Below are positions 32,128 to 39,429 of a stretch of 64,000 bases of DNA, one piece after another. Each line of letters opens with the position of its first letter. Position 1 is the first letter of the stretch. Both the position numbers and the translations under genes were made by a program. Below the pieces are notes generated by a model. It made no database searches. It was not told the DNA's origin and saw only the letters and a list, made by a program, of their open reading frames with translations. Source of the stretch: DASXQK01 sp963724385 (GTDB lineage: Bacteria > Pseudomonadota > Alphaproteobacteria > Dongiales > Dongiaceae); contig CAVRUJ010000001.1 in the NCBI GenBank assembly GCA_963724385.1, positions 1,922,001 through 1,986,000 on the forward strand. Reading direction: 5' to 3'.

Positions 32128-33297
32128 TCAGCGACCCGCGCGATCGAGGACTTCGCGCAGGCGATGGATCTGGGGCGTCAGATCGACCGGCGCGTTGCCG
32201 ACGAAAAAGCCGCTGTCGTGAGCGAGATAGGCGTTCTTCATCTCGCCCACCGTCTCGTAGTCGTAGTGGCGCATCACGTCGTGGCGCAGGATGCAGCCGC
32301 CGGTGATGATGCGATAGCCGATATCGGCGGACTTGAGGGCGGCCAGGATCTTCCTGCGGTCGAGCTGCGCCTCGGGATGCAGGACGATGGTGAAGGCGAA
32401 GCTCGAGCTCTTGCCGTTCTCGCGCTGGATGATGAAGCGCCCGTCGGCCGCGAAGAGGCTCCGGAACAGGGCCAAGTTGCGCCGGCGCTGCGCGGTGAAG
32501 CCGGGAAGCTTCTTCAGCTGGATGGCGCCGACCGCGCCCTGGAATTCCATGGGCCGGACGTTGTAGCCGGGGATGATGAAGCGATAGGCCTCGAAGAAGT
32601 CATCCTGCCGGCGCTCGAAGATCGGGGAATCCGCCGGCAGGTCGCGGGTCCAGCCATGGGCGCGCAAGCTGCGCAGAAGGTGAAACGTCTCCTCGTCGTC
32701 GGTCAGCGCCACGCCGCCCTCGCCGGTCGAGATGTGGTGGGAGAAGAAGAGGCTGAAGGTGCTGACATCGCCGAAGGCGCCGGCCTTGCGCCCCTGCAGC
32801 TCGGCATCCATGCTTTCGCAGTTGTCCTCGATGAAATAGAGCCCGTGCCTGTCGGCAAAGGCGCGCAGCACGTCGAGGGCCGCGGGATTGCCCAGGATGC
32901 TGACCGCCATGATGGCGCGGGTCTTGGGGGTCAAGGCATCCTCGAGCCGGCTCACGTCCATGTTGAGGGTGTCGAGCTCGACATCGAGGATGCGAAGCCT
33001 CAGCCCGTATTGCTGCAGTGGATGATAGGTGGTCGCCCAGGAGATCGCCGGCACCAGAACCTCGTCGCCGCGCTTCAGGGGATTGCGGCGGCGATAGAAG
33101 AAGCTCGCCACCGCGATCAGGTTGGCCGAGGAGCCGGAGTTGACCATCACGGCATAGCGCCGGCCGTGATAGGCGGCAAAGGCGCGCTCGAAGCCGGCGA
33201 CGGCCTCGCCCATGGTCGTGCGGTCGCCAGCGAAAGTGCGGGCGATGGCTTCGGCCTCTTCCGGCCCCCAGGTGGACATGGCCAACTCGTAGAACAT
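32128..33297 (-). CDS. DegT/DnrJ-family PLP enzyme with His in place of the catalytic Lys (ColD/RfbH-type 3-dehydrase candidate)
   Basis: 389 residues; ATG at 33297 begins 'MFYELAMSTWGPEEAEAI'; the longer upstream frame is antisense/shadow sequence. Family features: 'MVNSGSSANLIAVASFFYRR', 'VLVPAISWATTYHPLQQYG', 'FIEDNCESMDAELQGRKAG' and 'FSLFFSHHISTGEGG'. Aminotransferases of this family have Lys where His187 lies here. Replacement by His is the known mark of ColD and the E1/RfbH dehydrases, which remove the C3 hydroxyl of NDP-4-keto-6-deoxyhexoses. So a 3-deoxy-sugar-forming dehydrase is more likely than an aminotransferase. Confidence 0.82.
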   Translation of the reverse strand: MFYELAMSTWGPEEAEAIARTFAGDRTTMGEAVAGFERAFAAYHGRRYAVMVNSGSSANLIAVASFFYRRRNPLKRGDEVLVPAISWATTYHPLQQYGLRLRILDVELDTLNMDVSRLEDALTPKTRAIMAVSILGNPAALDVLRAFADRHGLYFIEDNCESMDAELQGRKAGAFGDVSTFSLFFSHHISTGEGGVALTDDEETFHLLRSLRAHGWTRDLPADSPIFERRQDDFFEAYRFIIPGYNVRPMEFQGAVGAIQLKKLPGFTAQRRRNLALFRSLFAADGRFIIQRENGKSSSFAFTIVLHPEAQLDRRKILAALKSADIGYRIITGGCILRHDVMRHYDYETVGEMKNAYLAHDSGFFVGNAPVDLTPQIHRLREVLDRAGR

Positions 33298-33323
33298 GCC
33301 GTCAGCTTCCCTTCGCGCCGCGC

Positions 33324-34382
33324 TCAGAACGGACCGCGGAAATTCATCTGGTAGGCGAGCTGGGCCCTTGCCCGGTCGGGCATCCAGTCGCCGCCCCGGA
33401 CCAGCGCCGCGGCCTTGGCGGCGATGGTCGCCGGGTTCGGATAGAAATGCTCCTCCAGCCATGGCGTCGTCGGGCAGGTGCTGGGGGCGAAGCCCATGCG
33501 CGAAAGCCGCAGCTGGGACCCGCCCTCGGCCAGGCGGGCGAGGATCTCCGCGCTGGCGCCGCAGTCGAGCCAGCCGTTGTCCACCACGAGAACCCGGCCG
33601 GTCTCGGCGGCGGAATCCTCGATGACCTTCATGCCCAGGGGAGCCAGCCAGACCGGGTCGACGACCGCGGCCGATATCCCGACCTCGGCAAGAAGCTCGC
33701 GGGCGCGCAGGCATTCCATGGCCATGTTGGAAATGCCGACCAGCGTGATGTCGCCGCCGGCGGCGAGCCGCCGGCCCAGGCCCAGCTCCGCGCAATAGGG
33801 CTCGGCGGGGACGTAGGCCCGGGTCGGGTAAAGCAGGCGGTGCTCGACGAAGATGACCGGGTTGTTCTCGCGGATCGCGGCGATCATGCAGCCCTTGGCA
33901 TCGTAGGCGTTGCCCGGCGCCACGACCCGGAAGCCGGGAACATGCATGAACATGGCGTGCAGGCCCTGGGAATGCTGGGCCCCCTGGCCCCAGGACTTGC
34001 CGATCATGCCGCGCACGACCAAGGGAACCTTGAGGGCGCCACCGTACATGTAGTGGGCCTTGGCGGCGATGTTCACGAGCTGGTTCATGCAGAGGAGGAG
34101 GAAATCCAGCCGGATGTGGACGTGGATGGGCCGCATGCCGGCCATGGCGGCGCCGATGGCCACACCGGTCATGGCGTCTTCGGAAAGCGGCGTGGTGAAC
34201 ACGCGATCCTTGCCGAAGCGCTCGAGCAGGCCCTTGGTCGATCCCTGGATGCCCTTGTGGTCGTCGACGTCGAGGCCGAAGACGAACACCGAGGGATCGC
34301 GCTCCATCTCCTGCGCGACCGCCTCATTGAGCGCCTCGACATAGCTGATCTCGCGATCCGTCACCGCTGGCTCACCGGGCAT
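33324..34382 (-). CDS. thiamine-diphosphate enzyme, E1 beta / transketolase C-terminal type
   Basis: 352 residues from ATG at 34382 (GTG at 34364 is also possible). Typical E1-beta motifs: 'SYVEALNEAVAQEMERDPSVFVFGLDV', 'FTTPLSEDAMTGVAIGAAMAGMRPI', 'GKSWGQGAQHSQGLHAMFMHVPGFRVVAPGNAYDAKG', 'NPVIFVEHRLLYP', and the C-terminal 'VGISNMAMECLRARELLAEVGISAAVVDP'. It pairs with the alpha subunit, overlapping by 11 bases. No E2/E3 genes are nearby, so a role in central metabolism is unlikely; a two-carbon (acyl) transfer to a keto-sugar is suggested by the sugar-operon context. Confidence 0.85.
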   Translation of the reverse strand: MPGEPAVTDREISYVEALNEAVAQEMERDPSVFVFGLDVDDHKGIQGSTKGLLERFGKDRVFTTPLSEDAMTGVAIGAAMAGMRPIHVHIRLDFLLLCMNQLVNIAAKAHYMYGGALKVPLVVRGMIGKSWGQGAQHSQGLHAMFMHVPGFRVVAPGNAYDAKGCMIAAIRENNPVIFVEHRLLYPTRAYVPAEPYCAELGLGRRLAAGGDITLVGISNMAMECLRARELLAEVGISAAVVDPVWLAPLGMKVIEDSAAETGRVLVVDNGWLDCGASAEILARLAEGGSQLRLSRMGFAPSTCPTTPWLEEHFYPNPATIAAKAAALVRGGDWMPDRARAQLAYQMNFRGPF

Positions 34383-35337
34383 AAACGTGAAGCAGGAGTT
34401 CCTCCGGGTCGGGCGGCGGGCTCGATTGCGCGAAGGCGAAGGCGTCATCGATTTCGAGCGCCACGTCCCGCTCCAGGCGCTCGACGACGCCGGCCGGCAA
34501 CATCCCCGCCAGGCGCGTGAGCTGGTCGGCGCGTTGCCAGGGCTCCAGCTCCGCACGGCTCCGGTAGCCGGACTCGTAGTCCTCATTCGGGCCGACATGC
34601 TCGCGCCAGCGGTAGGTCAGGCATTCCATGAAGGACGGGCCCTCGCCCTCGCGCGCGCGGGCGACGGCGCTTGCGGCAGCCTCCCGGATCGCAAACAGAT
34701 CCTGGTCCTCGATGCGCCGAGCCGGAATGCCATAAGTGGCGACGCGCTCGCAGAGCCGGTTCGTGGCCCAGCGCTTGGCCAGCGGTTCGTGGATCGCATA
34801 GCCGTTGTTCTCACAGACGAAGACCATGGGCAGCCGGTGCAGGGCGGCGAAATTCAGGGTCTCGCTCATGCTGCCTTCCTCGGTCGCCCCCTCGCCGAAG
34901 AAGCAGGCGACGACGGGCCCGCCGCCGCGGCGCTTGATGGCCAATGCCCAGCCGGCGGCAATGGGCACCTGGGTCCCGACCACCGCGGAAGCGCCCAAAA
35001 CGCCGACGTCAGGGGCGACGAGATGCATGGAGCCGCCCTTGCCACGCGCGCAGCCGGTGACCTTGCCGTACATCTCGGCCACCATCCGGCGCAGGCTGCC
35101 GCCCTTGGCCAGATAGGCCGCGTGACCGCGATAGGACATGGCGACGATGTCGTCGCGACCGAGGACGTTGCAGACGCCGACGGCGACCGCTTCCTGGCCG
35201 ATCGAAAGATGGACCGGGCTCTTGATGCGATCGGAGGGGTAGTCCTGCGCGATCCGCTCCTCCGCGCGGCGGATGAGGAGCAAGGCGCGAAAGAGCCGTT
35301 CGACCTCGTCGGACTTGTTCGGCAATCCCTTCCCCAT
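34372..35337 (-). CDS. thiamine-diphosphate enzyme, E1 alpha type
   Basis: 321 residues. 'HLSIGQEAVAVGVCNVLGRDDIVAMSYRGHAAYLAKGG' and the ThDP motif region 'VACFFGEGATEEGSMSETLNFAALHRLPMVFVCENNGYAI' are diagnostic for E1-alpha subunits. 'GKGGSMHLV' is also typical. First gene of the six-gene sugar operon. A ~110-bp two-hairpin repeat begins 4 bases upstream of the ATG, so the repeat occupies the promoter/leader region and could affect expression. Likely forms a heterotetramer with the beta subunit. Confidence 0.87.
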   Translation of the reverse strand: MGKGLPNKSDEVERLFRALLLIRRAEERIAQDYPSDRIKSPVHLSIGQEAVAVGVCNVLGRDDIVAMSYRGHAAYLAKGGSLRRMVAEMYGKVTGCARGKGGSMHLVAPDVGVLGASAVVGTQVPIAAGWALAIKRRGGGPVVACFFGEGATEEGSMSETLNFAALHRLPMVFVCENNGYAIHEPLAKRWATNRLCERVATYGIPARRIEDQDLFAIREAAASAVARAREGEGPSFMECLTYRWREHVGPNEDYESGYRSRAELEPWQRADQLTRLAGMLPAGVVERLERDVALEIDDAFAFAQSSPPPDPEELLLHVYAR

Positions 35338-35340
35338 GGC

Positions 35341-35452
35341 CTAGTACCGACTTTCACAGAAAGTCGGTACCTCGATTCCAGTCTTAGTATCGGATTCACG
35401 CAGAAATTCGTGACATCACGCCGAGTCACGAATTTCTGCGATCCGATACTAG
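35341..35452. repeat. ~110-bp two-hairpin repeat, copy 1
   Basis: CTAG, then GTACCGACTTTC...GAAAGTCGGTAC (perfect 12-base arms), a short spacer, then a larger palindrome: AGTATCGGATTCACGCAGAA opposite the TTCTGCGATCCGATACT arm, ending CTAG. Five copies lie in this window (35341, 37299, 39313, 42036, 52113), all in the same orientation on the + strand. Directly upstream of the sugar operon's first gene. Confidence 0.9.
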
Positions 35453-35593
35453 CGCCTCGCCTTCGACGAGGACGGCGGCAAACCCAGCTTCCTGCAGCCC
35501 GGCTAACGCGACACTCCAGCTACATCAGTTATGGGCGGCGCGCCACCGGAAATGGAAGCCCGAGCCCGGTCAGGACAGGCAGCGGAGGCGGAC

Positions 35594-35938
35594 ATGACGC
35601 TGCCGCTCGACCCCGCCATGCTGGAGGCGGCCTATGAGTTCCTGCGGGCGACCCCGCCGTTCCGGCGCTGGAAGCTGCCGCCCGGGGAAGAGATCGAATT
35701 CCACGTCATCGCCAGCCCGGGCCTGCGTGGCCGGTGCGTGGTCGACGGGCAGGGTCATAGCATCGCGATATCGGCCGGGACCATCGGCCATACCCAGAGC
35801 CTGATGATGGCTATGGCGCACGAGATGATCCACGTGCGCGACAACCTGGCCGGCATCAGGGCCCATCACGGCCAGAGCTTCCGGCGCGGGGCGGCGCTGG
35901 TCTGCCGATACCACGGCTTCGATCCGAAGCTGTTCTGA
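35594..35938 (+). CDS. SprT-like zinc-metallopeptidase-fold phage protein
   Basis: 114 residues; ATG at 35594 after GGAGGCGGAC. The zinc signature is 'MAMAHEMIHVRDN' (His-Glu-x2-His), with a likely third ligand in 'RAHHGQSFRRGAALVC', the spacing seen in SprT-like domains. Compact phage versions of this domain occur near lysis or morphogenesis genes; substrate unknown. It starts the + strand lysis-gene run. Confidence 0.8.
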   Translation: MTLPLDPAMLEAAYEFLRATPPFRRWKLPPGEEIEFHVIASPGLRGRCVVDGQGHSIAISAGTIGHTQSLMMAMAHEMIHVRDNLAGIRAHHGQSFRRGAALVCRYHGFDPKLF

Positions 35939-35970
35939 CCCTCGACAACGAAATCCAAGGATGGCCGGCC

Positions 35971-36432
35971 ATGGAAGACCAAACGCCGCAGCTTGCCAGG
36001 CTGGAACCCGACCTCGCCCGGCTTCTCGCCGATCTGAAGCGCGATGAAGGCCTGCGGCTCAAGCCGTACCGGGACAGCGTGGGGAAGCTCACCATCGGCT
36101 ATGGCCGCAACCTGGATAGCGTGGGCATTTCCGAAGAGGAGGCCAGCACCATGCTCGCCAGCGACGTCGCGCGGGCGACCCTCGATGTCGAAGGCCAGCT
36201 CCCCTGGGCCGCGACCCTGGATCCGGTGCGCCAGCGCGTGCTGGTGGAGATGGCCTTCAACATGGGCATCGAAGGCCTGCTGACCTTCCAGAACACGCTC
36301 AGCGCGATCCGCGAAGCCCGATGGGCCGACGCCTCGGACGGATTGCTGGCCTCGCTCGCCGACCATCAAGAGCCCGCGCGGGTCGGCCGTTGGGCGACCG
36401 CGATCAAGACCGGGGCCTATCCCGACGCCTGA
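35971..36432 (+). CDS. phage endolysin, T4-type lysozyme (GH24)
   Basis: 153 residues. The catalytic triad region matches T4 lysozyme: 'LKRDEGLRLKPYRDSVGKLTIGYGRNLD' with Glu (DEG), Asp (YRDS) and Thr (LTIG). Further 'AFNMGIEGLLTFQNTL' and 'PARVGRWATAIKTGAY' match the C-terminal lobe. No signal peptide or anchor, so a holin is needed for export. It would cleave the MurNAc-GlcNAc bond of host peptidoglycan at lysis. Good start context (CAAGGATGG). Confidence 0.92.
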   Translation: MEDQTPQLARLEPDLARLLADLKRDEGLRLKPYRDSVGKLTIGYGRNLDSVGISEEEASTMLASDVARATLDVEGQLPWAATLDPVRQRVLVEMAFNMGIEGLLTFQNTLSAIREARWADASDGLLASLADHQEPARVGRWATAIKTGAYPDA

Positions 36433-36458
36433 ACCCGCAGCTTCATGAAAGGAACCCC

Positions 36459-36698
36459 ATGCTGCCCTTCAACAAGGCCGTGGCCGGCGGTATCGCCGCC
36501 GGCGGGCTGACCCGATTCACCGATTGGTTCGTTGCCGGAATCAGCAACGAGCTCGCCCATACCGCCTGGGGTGCGATCCCGGCCGACGGCCAGGCCTGGC
36601 TGTCGAGCGGCCTCGCCATCCTCGCCGGCGGCGCCGTCGTCTACCTGATCCCCAACAAGGCCGCTAGTCCGGCCGCAACCCATGGAGCAGAGAAATGA
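36459..36698 (+). CDS. small membrane protein, holin candidate
   Basis: 79 residues; GAAAGGA upstream. N-terminal amphipathic/hydrophobic stretch 'AVAGGIAAGGLTRFTDWFVAG' and one clear membrane span 'WLSSGLAILAGGAVVYLIP' (residues ~47-65). It directly follows the lysozyme, the usual place for a holin. The family is not recognised by motif. ATGA overlap with the next gene. Confidence 0.68.
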   Translation: MLPFNKAVAGGIAAGGLTRFTDWFVAGISNELAHTAWGAIPADGQAWLSSGLAILAGGAVVYLIPNKAASPAATHGAEK

Positions 36699-37054
36699 GC
36701 TGGTTCAGCAAGGAAATCGCGAGCGTCGAAGCCTGGTTCTCGAGCGAAGAGAAGGTCGTACTCAACTTCCTCGAGGGTGCCGCAAAGAGCATCGTCGCCA
36801 ATGGCGGCCCGGTCCTCATCAATGCCGCCGTGGCCGCGGTGACGGCGGCCGAGACCGCGGGCGGAACGGGGTCTCAGAAGCTCCAGGCCGCAACGGCCGC
36901 GGTCGTCAGCACGCTGAAGAACCAAGGGCTGCCAGTCGTGCAGAACGCCATCAACGCCGCCATCGAAGGGGCAGTGGCCAATCTCAAGGCCGCTCTGCCC
37001 GCAGCGTCGCCTGCGGCCGGACCGGCGGCAAGCGCCGCGATCCCAGGCGCCTGA
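36695..37054 (+). CDS. lysis-cassette protein of unknown function
   Basis: 119 residues, overlapping both neighbours by 1-4 bases. The N-terminus 'MSWFSKEIASVEAWFSSEEKVVLNFLEGAAK' is amphipathic; the rest is Ala/Val-rich helix with an Ala-Pro tail. Similar short helical proteins accompany phage lysis genes, but I cannot assign a role. Confidence 0.65.
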   Translation: MSWFSKEIASVEAWFSSEEKVVLNFLEGAAKSIVANGGPVLINAAVAAVTAAETAGGTGSQKLQAATAAVVSTLKNQGLPVVQNAINAAIEGAVANLKAALPAASPAAGPAASAAIPGA

Positions 37055-37293
37055 TGCTGTCCCTCATCTTCACCGGCCTCGGCTTCGTGACAAAGCTCCT
37101 CGGCCTTGCCGATCTGGCGGCCAAGCTCTTCGACAAGGCCGAGGCGCGCAGGGACGGCATGGTCCAGCAACAAAACGCGGAGCTGCGGGCGACCGTGAAG
37201 ACCGACGCGGTAGCCGCCGCTACTAGCGCGCAGGTTGCGGGCGAATCCGACGCCGAGGTAAGGGCGGATCTGCAGAAGGATTTCCGGCCATGA
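37054..37293 (+). CDS. i-spanin-like small membrane protein
   Basis: 79 residues: N-terminal hydrophobic anchor 'MLSLIFTGLGFVTKLLGLADLAAKLF' followed by a charged helical periplasmic-type part ('KAEARRDGMVQQQNAELRATVK', 'DAEVRADLQKDFRP'). Its stop overlaps the ATG (37290) of the Rz1-like lipoprotein gene, matching the Rz/Rz1 layout of inner- and outer-membrane spanins. Shorter than most Rz proteins, so the assignment is tentative. Confidence 0.55.
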   Translation: MLSLIFTGLGFVTKLLGLADLAAKLFDKAEARRDGMVQQQNAELRATVKTDAVAAATSAQVAGESDAEVRADLQKDFRP

Positions 37294-37593
37294 GACCCCT
37301 AGTACCGACTTTCGCAGAAAGTCGGTACATCCCTCCCAGGTTAAGTATCGGATTCACGCAGAAATTCGCGACAATGGCTCGAGTTCACGAATTTCTGCGA
37401 TCCGATACTGGCCTTGCTCGTGGCGTTTCTGCTCGCCGGCTGCGTCGGTCCGGCGCCGGCGTCGATTTCCTCAGCCTGTGGCTGGGACAAGATCATCCAC
37501 CCGTTGCCGGCCGACACCATCGAAACCCTGCGCCAAATCGATGAGCACAACAAAGCCCTCAGGGCGAACTGCCCGGAGCTGGCGGCCCCGTAA
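37290..37593 (+). pseudogene. Rz1-like spanin lipoprotein interrupted by a repeat insertion
   Basis: ATG AGA CCC at 37290-37298 runs straight into repeat copy 2 (37299-37407). Past the repeat, sequence resumes 'LALLVAFLLAGCVGPAPASI' with a lipobox (Leu-Leu-Ala-Gly-Cys) and ends '...NKALRANCPELAAP' at 37593. Removing the 109 bases gives Met-Arg-Pro-Leu-Ala-Leu-Leu-Val-Ala... , a normal lipoprotein signal. So the repeat split the signal peptide and shifted the frame. A TTG at 37414 could restart a 59-residue protein that still has most of the signal sequence. Confidence 0.72.
37299..37409. repeat. ~110-bp two-hairpin repeat, copy 2 (inserted in a gene)
   Basis: Same structure as copy 1: GTACCGACTTTCGCAGAAAGTC-type first hairpin, then the AGTATCGGATTC ... 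GATCCGATACT palindrome. It lies inside the signal-peptide region of the Rz1-like gene, the only copy here that clearly interrupts a coding sequence. Confidence 0.88.
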
Positions 37594-37650
37594 TCGAGAA
37601 GGCCGCCCGCGCCGGCCAATCTTCCGCGGCATCTTTGCCGATTGCCCATT

Positions 37651-37697
37651 GCCCCGCCCTGCCGAGCCCGAAAGGGCAGAGCAGGGCGGGGCTTCTT
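37651..37697 (+). terminator. GC-rich stem-loop terminator after the lysis genes
   Basis: GCCCCGCCCTGC (37651-37662) pairs with GCAGGGCGGGGC (37681-37692), followed by TTCTT. The loop contains its own GGGC/GCCC pairing. It lies 58 bases after the Rz1-like stop and probably ends the lysis transcript. Confidence 0.7.
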
Positions 37698-38031
37698 GCG
37701 TTGTCCGAGGAACGGCAAATACAAGTTCGAAACGTGGAGACCGGCCGCCCCGAGTGCATTGGGCTTCACACGTGAATGCTGATCCTGTCTTTACTCTCGA
37801 AGCTGCTCGCGGCACCGGACGATGCCGTCACCCTTTTGTCACGGCCCTTGGAAACTCAAGATGCATCGATGTCACAGCGTGTTAATGAGGCAACAGCAGG
37901 ATTTTTTGGGTTGACGCGAGGGTGCGTTCTGGACCAATAACGAAAGGCGAGTCGGCGAGGGGAGCGTTCCGACTCGCGGCGTGTCCGTCGAATCAATCCG
38001 AATTATGGGGGAGGCCTGAGCATTGGATCGG
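37698..38031. other. intergenic region at the likely prophage right edge
   Basis: 334 bases between the lysis-gene terminator and the M23 peptidase. GGGTTGACGCGAGG at about 37910 could hold a -35 (TTGACG) for the peptidase gene. I could not identify an attachment site or tRNA remnant here. Confidence 0.4.
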
Positions 38032-39288
38032 ATGCGCCAACGCCATCGACCCGACTTGCCGAAGATTCGCTTCGCAGGCTCGGTCGCTTCTCTCGTCGCA
38101 ATCCTCTGCGCGACGGCTCCCAATTTCTCCATCGCCGGCCAGAAGCAGGCGAGCGCCTTCATCCCGATGCTGAGGCCCACCGTGGCGAGCGGCGCGCTTC
38201 TTGCTTCCGCCGCGCCGATCATGCCCGCTTCGATCCCGGGCAGCGAGAGCGTCACTGTGGTGACGATGAAGCGCGGGGATTCGCTGTTCTCCGCCTTGCG
38301 CCGGGGTGGGCTATCCGCGGCCGAAGCCTACCGTGACCTGCCCAAGCTGAAGGGCCATATCGCCGCCCGGAAGCTCATGCCCGGCGACAAGCTGACCTTG
38401 CAATTCATCGGCAGCGGCAAGGGCAGGCAACTCGCCTCGGTGAGCTGGTCCGGCAAGCATGGACGTAGCGCCGGCGTCGTATTGGTTCCGAGCGCGTTGA
38501 CCGCGGTCGCCAGCCCTCCGGCATTGGCGAGCGTCGATGCGAACATGGTCCTCAAGATGCTAGCCGTCGAGGGCAGCCCGTCCCTGCCGCGCGTGCTGGC
38601 CCAGTCCAATCTTCCGCCCGAGCTGCGCGAGCAAGTGGTGATGACGCTTTCTCAGACCCGGCACCCGCCGGTGCATGGCGAGCTGGTGACGATCGCTTAC
38701 GAAGTGCCGGAGAGCTCGCAAGCCGGCGCGGCGGCCGAGCTGCGCTACATCGCCTTCACTGGTCGTGACGGCAGGCGGCACAAAATCCAATACCGGCCGG
38801 TCGCCATGCCACCGTCCTCGCAGCCGGTCGAGATCATGCCGGCGACCATGGTCGCCCTTTGGGATCCCTTGCCGGGCGCCCCGATCAGTTCGCCGTTCGG
38901 CTGGCGTCTCCATCCCGTGTTCCATGTCAGGTTGTTCCACAAGGGCGTCGACTACGAGGCCATGGTCGGAACGCCCGTGCGCGCCGCGGCCGACGGCGTG
39001 GTCGAGGACTTCGGCTATCGCGGCAATTACGGCAACTATATTCGCCTGCGTCATACCGGAAGCCTGGAGACCGCCTACGGCCATCTCCTGGGCTTTTCGC
39101 CCCTGCTTTCGCCCGGCGCTTCGGTCCGCCGAGGCGATGTCATCGGCTATGTCGGATCAACGGGCGTTTCGACGGGTCCGCATCTCTATTACGAAGTGCT
39201 GGTCGACGGGCGCCAGATCGATCCGGAAGGAAGCGCCCTCAAGGAAGCTAGCCGACGGCTCGAAACCCAGACCGCCGCCGCCCGCTGA
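38032..39288 (+). CDS. M23-family peptidase (LysM-like + LytM domain), zinc-ligand substitution
   Basis: 418 residues from ATG 38032 (TTG 38023 possible). An N-terminal signal/anchor ('IRFAGSVASLVAILCATAP'), a LysM/OapA-like region ('VVTMKRGDSLFSALRRGGLSAAEAY' ... 'LMPGDKLTLQF') and a C-terminal LytM domain: 'PFGWRLHPVF', 'FHKGVDYEA' (His303 and Asp307), 'TAYGHLLG', 'GDVIGYVGSTGVSTGPHLYYEVLVDG'. The usual His-x-His is His384-Leu-Tyr386, so a zinc ligand is missing. It may be weakly active or a regulator of cell-wall amidases, as degenerate LytM proteins are. Outside the prophage. Confidence 0.87.
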   Translation: MRQRHRPDLPKIRFAGSVASLVAILCATAPNFSIAGQKQASAFIPMLRPTVASGALLASAAPIMPASIPGSESVTVVTMKRGDSLFSALRRGGLSAAEAYRDLPKLKGHIAARKLMPGDKLTLQFIGSGKGRQLASVSWSGKHGRSAGVVLVPSALTAVASPPALASVDANMVLKMLAVEGSPSLPRVLAQSNLPPELREQVVMTLSQTRHPPVHGELVTIAYEVPESSQAGAAAELRYIAFTGRDGRRHKIQYRPVAMPPSSQPVEIMPATMVALWDPLPGAPISSPFGWRLHPVFHVRLFHKGVDYEAMVGTPVRAAADGVVEDFGYRGNYGNYIRLRHTGSLETAYGHLLGFSPLLSPGASVRRGDVIGYVGSTGVSTGPHLYYEVLVDGRQIDPEGSALKEASRRLETQTAAAR

Positions 39289-39312
39289 ACGAACTGCCGT
39301 CGCCGCGGCCCC

Positions 39313-39420
39313 GTACCGACTTTCGGAGAAAGTCGGTACATCGTTTCAAGCTTAGTATCGGATTCACGCAGAAATTCGCGACAATGCCCTGAGTCACGAA
39401 TTTCTGCGATCCGATACTAG
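39313..39420. repeat. ~110-bp two-hairpin repeat, copy 3
   Basis: Starts GTACCGACTTTCGGAGAAAGTC without the preceding CTA, ends GATCCGATACTAG. Lies between the M23 gene and the D-aminoacylase gene, 9 bases before the latter's ATG. Confidence 0.9.
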
Positions 39421-39429
39421 GGGAGGGCG

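Noticed and set aside
32128..33297. Annotation as a plain sugar aminotransferase
   Set aside because: The catalytic Lys position is His, so a dehydrase of ColD/RfbH type is more likely.
32095..33354. 419-codon + strand frame over the DegT-family gene
   Set aside because: Antisense shadow; the minus strand shows diagnostic PLP-enzyme motifs.
34372..35337. Annotation of the E1 pair as pyruvate dehydrogenase of central metabolism
   Set aside because: No E2/E3 genes nearby and tight coupling to nucleotide-sugar genes.
1..37600. Tailocin or contractile injection system
   Set aside because: No sheath, baseplate or tube genes seen; capsid, adaptor and ejection genes indicate a short-tailed phage.
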